Assembly (NCBI GenBank): GCA_029224185.1
Contig: CM055201.1
Span: forward strand, 4,121,418 to 4,185,417
Length of the DNA stretch: 64,000 bases
DNA from: Karalla daura
Taxonomy: Eukaryota; Chordata; Actinopteri; Chaetodontiformes; Leiognathidae
Direction: 5' to 3'
Positions 36,581 through 50,900 of the stretch are shown here, piece by piece; the first letter of the stretch is position 1; every line of letters starts with the position of its first letter. A program made the translations under genes and the position numbers. The notes under the pieces are model-generated. The model was given only the letters and a program-made list of their open reading frames with translations. It ran no database searches and had not been told where the DNA came from.

Positions 36581-36699
36581 CATGATTGCAAGAAACACCT
36601 CTCATATACATGTGCTGTGCAGATAACAACAGCATGTTGATATGCACAAGATCATTTCTAGGAAAACTAGCTGGCTCATTGCATAGGTGGTGTAACATT

Positions 36700-36729
36700 G
36701 GTATACATTGGTGTATACCAATGTATACC
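36700..36729. repeat. Perfect 12-bp inverted repeat with 6-nt loop
   Basis: GGTATACATTGG at 36700-36711 is the exact reverse complement of CCAATGTATACC at 36718-36729, with the loop tgtata between them. It lies directly upstream of a CA run and the GATA array. Confidence 0.9.
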
Positions 36730-36783
36730 TGTACACACGCCCGCGCACACACACATACACATACACACACACATATGATGGAC

Positions 36784-36944
<161 letters not shown>

Positions 36945-36949
36945 TGTAT

Positions 36950-39900
36950 GTCATATGTATGTAGAAGTTATAAAAAGCTGTAAAAGATAAATTAATACGT
37001 ATTTCTTAAAAACAAGTAAACAGCATCTCAGGAGACCACAGACCAAAGTAGAGAATGAATAAATCACATTACGGCCTTGGGTTCTGCAGATAGAGCCCCA
37101 TAAATCCAGTTGCATGAAATCTGTCTTTGCTCTTCAGCTCCATGTGTGTGTGTGTGTGAGCACAATATTTTTAAATGCACCAAGGTCATGTGAACACCAT
37201 TGTGTGGAGATGATATGTATCCAATGCATGCAAAACTTTAAAAGTGGGACAACTGATAATGATAATTCAAAGAAAGACCTCTTCTTATATCAAATTTCTG
37301 ATTTACTTTGACCTCTCCCAAGCTGCCTTCAAGCAAATGTGAACCACTGGGGTCAGGTCTGGGATGGTGAGGTCTAAACTCATTAGAGTAAACTTTTCCA
37401 ACTCAGCCTTCTTTCCTTTCCTTCTCTCCTGCAGCCGCTCCAGATTTCAGGCAGACGGATGGCAAACACAGATGTTGTGATGTCTTGTCTCCTGTCATCT
37501 TTGATGATCAAACACATGGAGACAAGAAAATGTGTGTGTGTGTGCGCGTGTGTGTGTGGTTGTATGAATAGATAGATATCTTGTGAATGAATCCTTAACG
37601 TCAGCTCCGTTCAACTTCATTTTCACAATGTTAGATCAAGTTGACTTGCACCACAACTCTTTATTAAAGATAGAAAACAAAGTGTGCAAAACAAACTCTG
37701 ACCAGTCTTAACACAGATGACTGAAACTATGCGGCAATCGGTCTTGGACTGATTGTTCCTTATTGAGCGGCTGCACATAGCGCGTTTAAATCTCACCTTA
37801 GGTTGGTTAGTTTGCCCACATGTACAATCCACACTTGGTGAGCGTTTGCCAGCGCAGTCACAGCCAATTACAGCACTCAGACGGAGAGATGTTAATCAAA
37901 TTTTTAGTACGGTGGCAGACATCGGGCTGCAGAAGGCTGCAAAACAAATATGTCACTGTCAGTGCTGCTGTGCAGCAGGCATTTAGGGGATTGCATTAAG
38001 TCGATGGCTCAGCTGCAAGCTAAGCTAATGTGGAACAGGGGCCTCTGGGAACTATTTGCCATGGTGGGAGGTGGAGGGGGAAGAGTGTGGAGGAGTGAAG
38101 CTGCCTTCATTCTCCCATCTCTCATTTTCTATCTCTTCTTAATTCTCTCTGTCTATTTTTCCACCTTTTGTCTGTGTTATTTAAGCCGACAGGCTGAACT
38201 GCAGGGCGTGGGATGGCCAGTGGGAATAAGGATGAGAGAACAGTGTAAGAGAGGAGGAGACAGATGAAATGTGATAAAGACAAGCGGCATGGTGAGCAGC
38301 AATAAAAGAAATGAGAATGTAGAGTGCTTGGCGGAGGAGAGACAACAAAGAGCGATGCAGTGTTAAGTAAAAAATAAAGGTACGGACTTCCTTTTAGTGA
38401 ATCTGTCTGTGCTTCTGTAGGGATTAAGTAATGCTTTAGATATCTCTGAGTGCCTTTTATCTCATGCATGCTGAACTTTATGGCCAGAATGCATGAAAGT
38501 AGTGTTTTGTGAGGAGTCCATCACAATTTGCAGAGGGAAAATTCTGTAATGACTGCATGAACAAAGTCTTATTCTATCTAACCTGATAAATTTGCTTTTC
38601 AGCCTTTTGCTCTCTGACAATCACAGCCTCCTGGCAGCTGCTGCTCACTGCCTCTCTGATCTCTCCTACATCCACCTCAAGCAGACATCAACCCCTTTAT
38701 CGAATGGCATCCTCTAATTAGAATTCAATGTGTTGGACTTGTTAATCGTGGTGGCCATGGAAAACTCCCACACACATGGGGAGAGCAGGCTAAGTGAACA
38801 CAGAGAGACCCTCAGTGAAACTGGGATGCGACCCTCATGCTGCATGTCGTCCTTTCTGACACATAGATCTGGCACCTACCCACAACCATATTTTGCAATT
38901 GCCTGCAATTGCCAGATCTTGATGTGGTGTTGGGATTTTAGCGATTAATACAGATAAACCACGAAGCATAGATGACAAAGACGGCTGCAAAGGTCCTCTA
39001 AATACTTCCTATTTAACCCCATACCTTTATTTTGTTCCACTGTAAAACTTGAACACTTTAGCCGGTCAATGTGACGACATTTATTAGACCTTACACAACT
39101 CCCACTGGAGACACAAAGCCTTTTTTTAAAACATATTTCACGTACACAGCAGGACTCGAAAGCTCATGCAGACAGACGTTAATATGAGATCAGCGTAGCT
39201 CCCTCTGTCATTCAGATGCTTGCTGTCTATGGTGCTCACAGAAGCTTTTGGTGGTCTGAAGTGAATCTATGAGCATCAATTGAGGGACACCAATGATACT
39301 ACCTTGATGACATGCAGCGGGGATGGGGTGAGATGAGTCAAAGCTGGAGTTTATGGATCAATAGCTGTCGTAACTTGGGGTCCTATGACCTGTAAAGCTG
39401 CCCGCTTAAAAAGATTATGACTGCACTGTGCGTGCAGGGCTACTGTGGTTATACACTACGTGTGTGTCTGTGTGTGTGTGTGTGTGTGTGTGCATGTGTG
39501 CGTGGAAAAGAATAAATTACAGGGTAATGATATTAAAAGCACAAAGTCGTTAAGATGCCAAGTTAAGACACAATAAATCCACTCATGGCTTCTACAGCCT
39601 GTCCCCACACTGGGTAATTAAATTAGATTTATAAGCCATATTACATCAGTGCTAGATACTTCATCCACCCTCAGCTCCTGCACCGTCCCTCCATTTTGTC
39701 CTGCTTTATTAGACGACCTGACAGCCGACAAAAAATATGGCGGAACGTTTCAGGTCCCGGGCTGCGAGAGCTCTGCACTGGGCACTCTGTCTTTCGGCGG
39801 TGTCGGTAGAGTCTGCCGGTGATATATCACACAGTCCACTTCTCTGCAGAGTGTGTGGAGGGGGGTGGGGAGGGGGCTAGGGGGGCAGGACTGACACAGT

Positions 39901-41700
39901 CAAACAGCTTCATCATCACCCGTAGCCACTGTAAGCAGCACTTTAACTACTGCTCCTGCTACTGCAACCACCTCAGCCCAGACCGGCTCCAACCTCTCCA
40001 CCTCAGTGGGAGTCAATTGGTGTTTCTGCACCGGTTATAGTTATAGCAACCCAGTTATAGGTAGTAGGAGCTACAAATTGGAGAGAGTCCCCAGGAACTA
40101 TACAACCCCTCTTTTATTGGTTTTCATTCCACCTCCTGCAGTTGTTCTGAGGTGACATCAATGTCACATGTTGGCCGATGGTTGAACGTCCCGTAAAAGC
40201 ACAGAACAGTTAGTTAGACAGTTAAGCGTAATTCATGCTTCCCCATAAGCGGCTGCGCCATGACCTCCCCAGCGAGTAATTCTCCGGCAGAACGCAGGGG
40301 GGAGTGTCGGGTTTCTGCGGAGTCTGTGGTGAATTCGTCTGCAGCTCGACGGTTTCTGGCCGTGACCGATGAGCAGCTGCTTGGGTGACGAGTGGCACAA
40401 ATGCTGGTATTTTCTGACTCCCTCGATGCCGCGCCCCATGATTTTGTCCATGTTTACTCATGAGCAAAGATTTTAAAATGGCGGCCTAACTGAAGGGGCA
40501 AACTGGAAATGGCAGGTACGCGACATGGAGGGGGAATACTGGTATGGCGCAGACGTAAGGAGCGTAAACCATGCCTTTAGTCCCTTTATTGTTTCAATGG
40601 TTTGCATTGTAGCATCACAGCTAGAGGAAACTAGCTTCAACCATGAATGGACAGAAGGACTTTCTATTTGGACGTTGCATGTTCCCCCTATGTCTATGTC
40701 CCCCTGGTTTCCTCCAAAGGCATGCATGTTCATCCTCTCTCTGTAATGACCTCCAGGCCCTTGTTTACAAGGGGGTCCGGCTAGCGTTCATGTATGTTCA
40801 TGTGAATCTCTGCCTCCTCCCCCACATAAAAGGCTACAGCCACTGTGAGAGCTAAAGGGGCTACAGTTTGCATGCTCTAAATAAATAAAGTCAAATCTCT
40901 CTCGGTCTCTTTGAATTAGTATTACATTAATGTTAAGCAGGTGTCGCTATGTTTACTCAACTACATTTAGCAGTGGCTTGGTCCCAGTAGTGGGTCAGGC
41001 ATTAGGGTTGCGTAAACTAGCCATGCTAACATAACATAACAGTTGGAACTAGGTATTTGTTTGCAGATGAGGTGAGTGGGGGGTAGAGGGAGGTGAGGTG
41101 CATGACTCTGGGTTTTGATCTACGGTGTACAACAGCAAATGTAGCTTTGTAACAGCAAATGTGGCTTTTTGCGATTTTAAAGTTAAAGGAAGTGAGAAAA
41201 AGTTCTATTATTGTGAAAGCACTGTTTGAGGTTTTCGAGTACACCCGTACAGCGCAGTTCTACATCTGTTAATTGTTGTCACATGTCACACGGCGCAACG
41301 GTGTGGAGGTCAGGCTGGTGTTTTGCGTCTTCTGTCAGATCCCAACAACAACCTTCCCAAGAGGAGGTAGAAACTTCGGTTGCTTCAAGAACAGCTCCAA
41401 AAAATATGTTGACGTGTGAAGCCTCCAACTGCCGCCGTTATTAGAACAGGTGCAAAAGAGGAAGTCGGGCTGCTGTAGAACCACAACGTCCTTGCGGGGT
41501 GGATGTACGGGTAAATGTTGACCCTGTTTCACTGAGCCACCTGGGATGTTTGCATTAACCACAGCACAACGTATGTGTTTTCATAATCATAATCCTCCCC
41601 TGACCTGAGCCACAGATGCCACAGTGAGATAGATGGTGTAGGAAGATAGTGCAGATAGTGTAGGGATTTGAAACATTGAACATAAAATCTTGTGAGGGTT
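36950..41700. other. Noncoding stretch with scattered repeats
   Basis: Contains TG runs at 37142-37158, 37531-37558 and 39461-39491. Between 40160 and 40560 there is a moderately CpG-rich, possibly repeat-derived segment. A fragment of the SINE-like repeat follows at 40665-40740. Possible regulatory texture occurs at 39590-39730. I recognise no coding exon. Confidence 0.4.
40665..40740 (+). repeat. SINE-like teleost repeat, fragment, forward orientation
   Basis: The blocks gttgcatgttccccctatgt, ggtttcctccaaaggcatgc and atgttcatcctctc match the middle of the repeat seen at 47715-47965. Confidence 0.5.
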
Positions 41701-42480
41701 AATTGGGGACATAATTTCAGGGTCAGTCTTCCAAATTCCCACAGACTTGTCGTTTAACTGAGTATTCCTGGTTAAGTCATTGATTACACGCCACTTGTGT
41801 GATGAATTATATCTATATGATTATGATTATTATATCTATCACCTGTGTAGTTCCACTAACCTATTTTGTTGTCTCTCAGCCCATTGCTTTGGTTTTCAGG
41901 CCCAGAGCTGTTCTGTTTCACTCGTAATGCTTATAAATGTCTCCATCCAAAGAGCAGAGCGTTATAGTAACTGCTTTCATAAGAACCACATATTGTTTAG
42001 ATGGAAACATCACCATCAATCTAGCTAAAATACAACACCTTCTATCGTGAAAAAGGACACTAAGATCATTGAGATCAGGAAAATCAAGACTCTTGAGAAG
42101 AGGCAAAGAGCAGCGTCAATCATGAATTGAAAACAATGGCATGTAATCGGATGAAATGATCAAAATGCCAACTATTGTACTGACTGCGGGCAGAAAACAG
42201 CAAACACACCGTGATCATGAATAAAGGTGTGTATGTGTGTGTGGGAGGACAGTTATTTACCAGCATCACAGTGGATTCGTCAAGACAATACGTGTCATAG
42301 CATGGACAATATTAATATTTATTCCATTTGATGTTTTGGATGTGGGTTTGAAAAACTCACTGGATTTGACATTAAAATTGAGTATTTTTAGACAATTGCA
42401 ATTGGAATTGTAGCCTATGCAGAATAAAACCAGCAGGTCTTCACAGCTAATGTGGAGGCAGTGAACAGAGTCAAAGGGAT
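41700..42480. other. AT-rich noncoding stretch
   Basis: No recognisable exon or named repeat. Confidence 0.4.
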
Positions 42481-43420
42481 TGGAGTTCAGCCTTGTGTGG
42501 TTGATTTTAATGAGCCGCGGCACTTTTATTATCATTATTAATTAGCAGTTTTCAACCAGCGGATGGTGATCAATAAGGTGGAGTGAAACAAATTTCAATG
42601 GGCCATTGGAATCAATCAGAGAGAGTTTTTATCTACATAACTGCCACTAAGCCCCGCTCGTTAGGGCTGACGTCGGGAGATGAGAGATTTGCAGCAAATT
42701 TAATTGGAACAACATAACCAAGCTTCCATTTTTCTCCTCCCGCTGCTCAATTCTAATCTCGGCCATTTCTTTCGCTGTCTCTGTTTTCTCAGAGTTAATG
42801 ATCTTTTGTTTTGCACAGGCTGTCTCTGCAACGCCCAAACTTGCGTTTGAGTATTTCACACGAGGCGGCGCGCACTCTTCTAACGCACCGCACATGTTCG
42901 CTCGCACCCTAATCCCTCTCACCTCCTAATCAGACAACCATTAAAATGGGATTAGGGACAATCTGCTGAAATTCCACATCTCCGTGCAGGAGATGTTGTT
43001 CTCGTTTTCTAATATGTGATTTTTTTTTTCCTATCTGGAAAGCCGCGCAATCCCTTAAACTCAATATAAGTGACTCAGACTGTTGAAACCACACGTGGGA
43101 CTGAACCGCTAAACGGCGCGTCAAAACGTGGAGATTGTATGTATCGTGTGCTAAAGCTGCTGAAGCTCTCCATAATTAATCTTGTCTTCATTGAGAACTT
43201 AACTCCACCGCTTGAGTAATTTTCTCGTCAGCTAACCGTTCTGGGTAGCATAATATTATGCACACGAACAGGTCCGAAGGGTTTGATTTATCTGAGCAGC
43301 TACATTATTTTGAGGGCATTTACAAGCTCCAAAGAAGACAATTAGGTCTCGCATCGTATCATTTGGATCATTTGGACTTGGACTAGCAACTCCAGTGGAC
43401 AAGTAGCCTGTGGCCTCTGT
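42480..43420. promoter_or_regulatory. Candidate conserved noncoding element cluster
   Basis: Unique sequence with repeated AT cores: ttattatcattattaattag, gcagcaaatttaattggaac, tccataattaatcttgtc and agacaattaggtctc. It includes a perfect 14-bp palindrome, GCATAATATTATGC, at 43248-43261. There are no repeat signatures. Confidence 0.35.
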
Positions 43421-43599
43421 TTGCCAGTGCTGGCTGGATATTTTGGTGAGCTTTAGTGTGACAAATGATTTTCGAACAAAAATATGTCACGTCGAAAAAT
43501 GAATAAGCCTCCACTGTAATTCCCAAATCACCGTTAAGAAAGACCAAGGATTGCTGGATATCCATAGAAACACAAATGATATCTGCACGGGCTTTGTGC

Positions 43600-43910
43600 T
43601 TGTATGAGACCGAATTTAACAGCGCAATGTGATCACATTAATTCCCCCCTTCCATCTCCTTTCCCTTTCTGCCCCTGTCGTCCACCTTTTTTCACCTCCT
43701 CTCACGGCAGTCGGGAGCGGGGGCTACTTAGCACACAACAGTTAATACTTGTCTAATTTATTAGCCTCCTGCCCCAGCCCTGAAGGGCCATTAGCAACAC
43801 ACACTGACACAGCACACCGGCCTGTGTCGTAATTTATTGTCTTATTACAGAGCTGCAGCGGCATCAATTAATTATCCATTAAAGCGCTGCCGTCCCAGGA
43901 TTTATGGAGG
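43600..43910. promoter_or_regulatory. Candidate conserved noncoding element
   Basis: Contains acttgtctaatttattagcc, gtcgtaatttattgtcttat and catcaattaattatccatta, close together in non-repetitive sequence. This is among the most enhancer-like textures in the window. Confidence 0.4.
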
Positions 43911-44785
43911 CAACTGTGGGGGCTGAGGGAGATACAGTGGGAGAGGAATGAGGCAGAGAGTGGGTAGATGTGGGGGGGGGGGGAGAAGGAGGGTGAACAA
44001 ATAAATGGGGGAGGATGAAAGATGGATTGTTGTTTTTGGAGTGCGACGTGGTTCGAAAGTTGTGTTAAAAATAAAGTTTGTTGAAAATGGTTTAAACAAA
44101 GGCAACGCAGCCTCCGCAAATCAAACACGGCCCCTGTAAACAAATGCTGTTTAGTTGTGAAATTATAAATCACCTTGGGAGCTTACATATAATCTTTGCT
44201 AACACTTTAATTTCGAAAGAGGCAATGCATCATTTTACTGCACACACCCCGGGTAAGCCTCAATACTCACTGGGTCAGAAAGGAGTGATGAGTTACAGAG
44301 TGGTGCTTCTGAAAAGCGCCACAGAGGAAGATTCTGCTGTGGGCATCAACATGACCACAGTTATGGCTTAAACTAATTGAATATGCTCGCATATATCAAT
44401 TAACACATCCGTGATACGCAGTTTATAGTATGCAGAGTATCATTTGGCTGCAGTTCCCACCAGAAAATTGTTTTTTTCTAGTGGGAAAATGATCATAAAA
44501 ACTAGCGTCCTTCAGCTTATTGTCTTGGGTTTATAGCTTGTGCATTTACTGTGTTTTGGACTCTGAGTTTGCATCCGGGTCATTTGGTTAATTTGATTCC
44601 AGTCCATAAGTCAATGATGAAAATACAGTGCAACACTAATAATTTGTACCTTTTTTTTTACACTCAAATCTACTTTCTGCTTTACTCTTTGGTTTACATT
44701 GAATTTACATTGAAATTGTTGCTCTTAAAACACTTTAATAATGTCTTCTGGGGCTTTGGGATCTCCTAAATTAGGCAAGGTATCC
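43910..44785. other. Noncoding stretch
   Basis: Holds a G-rich run (about 43970-43983) and AT-rich unique DNA. A region at 44040-44250 is unique and might extend the neighbouring candidate regulatory block. No gene is seen. Confidence 0.4.
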
Positions 44786-45085
44786 ATGCATCCATCCATC
44801 GAGCCATCATCTTACCCTCTTTATACCCACAGGAATTGAAGGGTGTCACTCTGAGCTGGTGTCCCGTCCATTAAAGAGCAGACAGATTAATCACTCTCTC
44901 ATTCACACTTAGGGACAATGTAGACTCTCCAGTTGACTTTAATGCATGTTTTCAGACAGTGGGAGCAAACCAGAGTACTCGGAGAAACACACAGGGAGAA
45001 CATAAAACAGAAATGGCCCAGGAGGGGCTGAATGTAGGACGTGAACCAACAACCTTTTTTCACCGTGGAGAAACAGCACTGACCA
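44785..45085 (-). repeat. SINE-like teleost interspersed repeat, reverse orientation, nearly complete
   Basis: The blocks run in order: tgcatccatccatcgagcc, gagctggtgtcccgtcc, attcacacttagggacaatg, ttaatgcatgttttcagaca, gtactcggagaaacacacag, ggagaacataaaacagaaat and gaatgtaggacgtgaacc. I recognise this order as a very common fish repeat. The gaacc block near its end is the complement of a tRNA-like B box. Confidence 0.7.
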
Positions 45086-46039
45086 ATGCACACGTCATAC
45101 ACACACTGGGAAAAATAATGACAAATGATGAACACTTTTTTGTTGTTTCCCCACAGCATTCTAGAAATGCAAGACCTCATTTTTCAAGCGCTAAATGTAA
45201 AATAACTCAAAAAGCATCTTCAGACTTCGCATTTATCAATATGTCACATTTGTAAAATTAAAAAAAGCCTCTGAAATATCGTGGGAGTAAAACTGAAGTC
45301 AAGTATTTCTCAAAGACAAAAACACCCACAAACACAGCCATGGTGCTTGAAAGTCACTCGCTTGTGTTCATGTATGGTACAGTATACCCGTACCTCTGTG
45401 CACAAAAATAGAAGCACCCCTGTCCTCCCAACCTGTGTATATGAGGCAAGCCCACAATAAAACCTCCTCCCCACCGCCTCCGCCCAACCTGCATCTTCCA
45501 CCCAGACGCCATTTGTACAGAAAACAAAGTGTTTTTCAGCACTGACAGGGAGAATGGATTGCTTCCATTACGCTCTACAAGAAACACATTCTGCTGAGAT
45601 GAAAGGGCTGTAAATTATTGCAGAGTGTGCCGCTGCTAACAAGACTGGTGATCTGAGGCTAATGGGGTTCACGTTCGCCAGCCGCATCCTGGCGACGTGA
45701 CAAAATCAAACGCACCCCAAATGAGCGCCGTCATCGCCGGGGTCGCGGGATCCACAGTAAACCTGCACCCGCGCCTGAAATTACACCATAACGTGTAAAA
45801 AGTCTCTTGTACACTCAAGCAAAGACAGACACGCACGCACGTTCCCCTGTCACCTGTCACCTTTGACCTTGTGAGGGAGAGTGGGATAGTGATTGACAAG
45901 GGAAATCGGTGGCGGGTGCCTCCGGGTGACAGGTGAACTTGGTGGCATGACTTGAACAGTGTCACATGGATATGTCGGGAGCTGTCACTTAAACTCGTCA
46001 TGGCAACCGCTGATTGACAGGCAGAGGCAACATCTCCAC

Positions 46040-46074
<35 letters not shown>

Positions 46075-47700
46075 CCACACACACACACACACACAAACAT
46101 TTATTTGACTCAAACTGTTAGCTGAGGTGTTGCCAGAGAAATACGAGCCCACCTGGAGACAAACAACCTCTATGACCCATTTTAATCTACGCTCTGCTGT
46201 GAACACAGCACGGGTAGGACGCCTCACAAATCAACATCCTCCTGATCGGAACAACCTCGACCCCAATTCTTCTTGTCATTTTTTGACACCATCCTGCTTC
46301 TCCGCTGCACACTTAAGTAATTCTAATCTGCCACAGGCTCATGATACCCTCCACGGTTTATTACCCGTCCCCCTGCTGTTTGAAGAATGACCTCTTGTTC
46401 ACATCCTGCATTATTATCACAACTTCCATTCTTTATCCTCTTGGTGACAATGTAGAAATACTTTCAGTGCACATTCATGATGTGTCAGTGCCTAAGATTA
46501 GTTGATTTTATAGCAGGTACTTAAAACTTTTACTTTTAACTCCAACTTCTTTCTACTGCACTTCTCTACTATTTTCTGTCACCATGGTCAGTTTGTGCAA
46601 ACATTTCAATTAATAAATAGGGACATTCATGTTGATTCTCTGTACCAGACTGGTGGAGACTTTCCCGACTTTGTCTCTCTCAAAATAAGCGGATGCTCTT
46701 GTATGCCATCAAATTTCAAGAAACATTTTTAGATAAATCAAGTTATCTCCGGTTCTCCTGTTGTCAGTGGCACTGGCCTGAGTTAAATGTCCTGGCCCAA
46801 ATTATTATCCTGAAGTGTTTCAAGTCAGTTTGAACTTTCAAATGCCCGCACTCACTTCCCTCTACATAAGTTAAGCGGAAAACGTTTTCCCTGGTTGCCT
46901 GTTCTTTTACTTCGGTGCGGACTCAGAGTTCCTCCTGTGTTGTTGCACCTGCCTGACAGATGTTATCTGTAACGTCAGCGCGCTATCACGATCGTGCTGC
47001 TAAGACAGTGATGTTTAACAGGTGTTGCCCGCCCCTTTTTGTAGCGCAGTGTGTCAGCATGCTATCGCTAATGAGCAGAAATCCCCAAGTGCAAGTGGAG
47101 CTGAAAGTGGCGTGGTTGCTTTCTGTGTTATTTTGAAGACATTTCTACTTCCTGCTTTGTGTGTGCGTGTGTGTGTGTGTTTTCCCTCTTGTTGTGTGCA
47201 TCACCTGTGTCTCATTAGCTGATTAGCCCCCTGTTGGTTTGTGGTCAGTTTGTTTTCTCTCTGTCAGCGGTCAGTTCGTGTCTCACTCCGTGGCCTGATG
47301 TTTCTCCACATGTCGGGTAAACATGGGTCAAACTCTGTACTCCTGTGTGCTGTTCTGTTGCACTCTTTGCATTGAGATACATTATGCGCTCCCCCTGTGC
47401 GTCTGGCCACTTTTAGGTTTCTGTGTCGCCCTGCCTGCTCTCTGTCCTCTGCAGTAAGTTTATTTTACCCTCCAAAGCGTCTCGCGTCCTCCACTATGAG
47501 CTGCAGACTCAACTGTGCCCTGACGCACAGTGTGACACAGACGTTGCTAGCTAATATGTGTGTTTCACTCACAGGAAACCAGGCTGTGCCATCAATCCGA
47601 ATCTAAGTCCTTCGCTTTCTTTGAAGCTCCATATATGTCGCAAGGCAGTGCTTAACAATGTATTATTGTCACTTGATCCTTTCCATCCGGCTCTTATCTT
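45085..47700. other. Noncoding stretch with (CT)n(CA)n microsatellite
   Basis: 45600-45780 is CpG-rich unique sequence of possible regulatory type. A (CT)n to (CA)n compound microsatellite spans 46039-46096. A TG run lies at 47158-47180. No exon is recognised. Confidence 0.45.
46039..46096 (+). repeat. (CT)n(CA)n compound microsatellite
   Basis: A CT array with a short TTT interruption passes directly into CA units. Confidence 0.95.
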
Positions 47701-47714
47701 TCCCACTCAGTGGT

Positions 47715-47965
47715 GTCACGGGGGTCAACTGCTGCTTTTAGCCAGTATAACTCCGTATAACCCGTCTCCTCGCAGGAGGAAGGCCGCTGGTTCAGGCTGA
47801 GGCTATCCTGGAGCTTGCATGTTCTCCCAGTGTGCATGTGGTTTACGTTTAGGACGACTGCAGTGGGGGAGTATGGGAGGGAGTGGAGCGTGCGCGTCGC
47901 CATAGACTGGTGACCAGTCCAGGGTGTATTCGCCGCCTTCACCCTCTGTGCACACTTAGTCCTTT
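47715..47965 (+). repeat. SINE-like teleost interspersed repeat, forward orientation
   Basis: The blocks gaggaaggccgctggttcag, gagcttgcatgttctcccag, tgtgcatgtggttt, catagactggtgaccagtcc and agggtgtattcgccgccttc follow the same order as the reverse complement of the copy at 44785-45085. The copy is diverged. Confidence 0.7.
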
Positions 47966-47969
47966 ATTA

Positions 47970-50900
47970 AGATAAACAAGCTTTCAGGAATTTGATAGCA
48001 GGTGATTTAATCCTACAAATTTACTCCGATGAATCCCTCATGAGCAAGCATTTGCCCACAACGGTGATGATTTGTTATAGATTGCTGCAAATGTTCTACT
48101 CCTATACTTGTTAATGAGGTTTTTGCATTTCCACATGATGAGAAAAGACCTCAATAAACTGTATATGTATATGTATCTGTATATGACCTTCAACAGGCTA
48201 AAGTAGTGAAGAATGGCTGGGGCACACACACATGTGCAATGTAGCCCTGATGATAAGATGGGTGTCTGTAGTTTGGACAAAAACACTTTGTCTTCCTTTG
48301 TTTGACTTTCAACCAAACCAACCCTGACACCAACAAACCCATCATCAGTGTTTCCACGACAACAGCTCTATCATGGTCAGAGTTCACGTTTGTACCAATG
48401 TGATTCCTGTGCCATTGTAATCTCTTTTCATCAGCTCGGAGAAACAGCCGTGAGCAAAGTCACAATGGATTCACATGTCCTTGGGAGAAAGAATATATCC
48501 CAACACGAAAAAAAAATATGTATAAAATTTTCCTTTACACCTCAGTCGTGCCGTCGTCCCCTGGGTGGCAAAGACAGGAAATGGGAATGACTGCTTCCTG
48601 CCTGGGCCGGCTTTGATGGCAAGCTATGAGGAACGATGTCATGGCAGAGCAATGTTCCTGCGCTTTCAGCAGGCTCTTTGTAATGTGTGATTTACAGCTT
48701 CCCCCCCGCTGTTTCATCTGTGATTTAGTGTTTCCCGGTCAGATGGCTATCGGCTGCCTGACATGTCCGCTCCGTTCCAGCAGCACAGTGTGTGGAAAAA
48801 AAAAAAAAGAAGAAAAAAAAAAAGAAGAAAATATTCAAAAGCTTTTGGCCACAGGCAGGACTTTGCACAACTTAACTGAACTTTGGAAACTGAACTGCAA
48901 ATAATTTGTACTGTGTGATTGGCAGTTGGCAGATGTTTAGATCCCCAGCCTCGGCAAAAGGTTTGTCCTTAAGATCGCGCTTAAGTTAAGTAATGGACGC
49001 CAAAACAACAAACAAAGTTTAAGTATTACACACTGTACTGTGCTCCTGGTTTAGTCCGGCGTATCATGAGGCGATTTCATGTGACAAGGCAGATGAAAAA
49101 ACAAAGTTCTGCTGCATGAAACTCTTTGCTGCTCTTTGCTTGCTTTTTGGCCTTTTTAACAGTGTTTAAGGTGACATCATGTCTTAGATTTACAAGCGAG
49201 GAAATGTCTCTGGATTTGTGTTTTTTGGCAAGCGTTCTCAAAATCGAAAACCATATATCACATTTGACAAGCTTTTCATATTTTTATTAACTTATAAAAC
49301 ATGTTAATCTGAAAGTATATACAGAGGAGAAATAAATACAGCAGAGAGAAAAAACAATACCGTAAAACGATGATTCAATATTCCCATATAAAGTCGGAGA
49401 GTGTAAATATGAAATTCTCTGGTGAAGTAGCTCAGAATCTTGACCTCGATACTTAATTGAATTTTCTTTGGTCGTGCGTATCTTGAGCTTCGATCTTTTG
49501 CGTCTCACAGAGGAGTTTTCAAAGCCAAAGCGGCCACTGAGGGCTCTGCTGTGCAGTTCCAGTAAGGGGCCAATAGATCTGCTCGGTGGCTTTGTTCACT
49601 GAGATTGTTTGAGTCATGAGACATGAATCATAAAATGTGCTACGCGACTTCAGTTTCCAGAGAACAAGATCTCCTCTCTCTGTCAAGTCCAGTTTGTGGA
49701 GTCAGCGTGATAAGATGTATGGCGTCTCTTGTTTCTCACTCAGAAATCTAAACTCGTCAGAATCAGGAACAGCACTGTGCAGCAAAGCAGGGTCGTTTTC
49801 CTCCCCGTTTAATATTGGAACAAATGAAGAGAGCCTTTCAACAGTCAACCTTTTCATTTTGGTTTCTACAAAAGTAGAGATAATCACTGAGAGTAGAATT
49901 TTATCCTGTCATCTTCACTCTTTTAATGGTAGGTTTTGCTCAGTCTCTGCCTACATCTTTTTGTTGTTTTCAATCAACCTCTTCCTTTTATTTCTCACCA
50001 TTTCAATACTTTCCAGACCTTTCCCTTCCATCTCCGCCTGCTGACCTCATCCTCCCTGACACACGTTCCTGTTAATACTCAGCACTTTCACTGCCTTAAC
50101 CTCTGACCTTGTCCCGCTCCTGACCTTCACCCTTACTCTCACCGCATACTCTCCAAACCTATAAATCCTCAACCTTAAATTAAAGGTTGAGGTGATCTAG
50201 AGTTCAGCTTGCGGCTCAGTCGTTCTACCATTTTTGCCAAATCATGCTGTTGAGCGTTTAATCCAATTAAACCTGCGTTTGAGTGGCAAGTTTCTTTTGC
50301 TATTAATTTGACTTGACAGCTAAAAGAAGCCTTAATAGGAATGCAAAGTAACTGACAGTAACATCTGCGAGGCAGCATGTTGGTGCGCCATCACTTCCTG
50401 GAGGAGACAAGCTCCCATTTCTTCTGTGCGTATCAGCTGATTGACAGTAAGCAGAGTGTAAAAAGTGGAAAGTCCATCAAAGTTGTTTTGTTTCTGTCAG
50501 AATGAAACAACCCAACTCTAATGGCGCATTTTAAATTTCATCCGGGATTTATGTCTTGGATCAGTGATTCATTATGTCAACAAAAGTCATGACGAGTTAT
50601 CTCATCGCAACAAATTGAAATGATCTTAATTATCTTTATTGCAGCAGCTGACAAGTGACTGTGGAGGGGAATTTGGGCGGGGGATGGGACTGGACAAGTC
50701 CACCCTGTGTCCTGGAAACCACGTTTACAGCCCTTGAGTGTAAGGACACGCACACGCCTGGCCTTTCTGGCCTGTTTGCAGGCTCTGGTTGAGCAGTTTC
50801 TCTAGAGGTTAAAAAAAAAAAAAAATCAAAGTTTTATTTTTGCTGTCGTGGCTTCATGAGCAGCCCTTATGAGTAGCCAGTGTTTACGAAAGCTACACCG

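Noticed and set aside
49637..50044. 135-codon frame with hydrophobic C-terminus
   Set aside because: The sequence is AT-rich with random-like composition. The hydrophobic run comes from T-rich DNA and no family is recognised.
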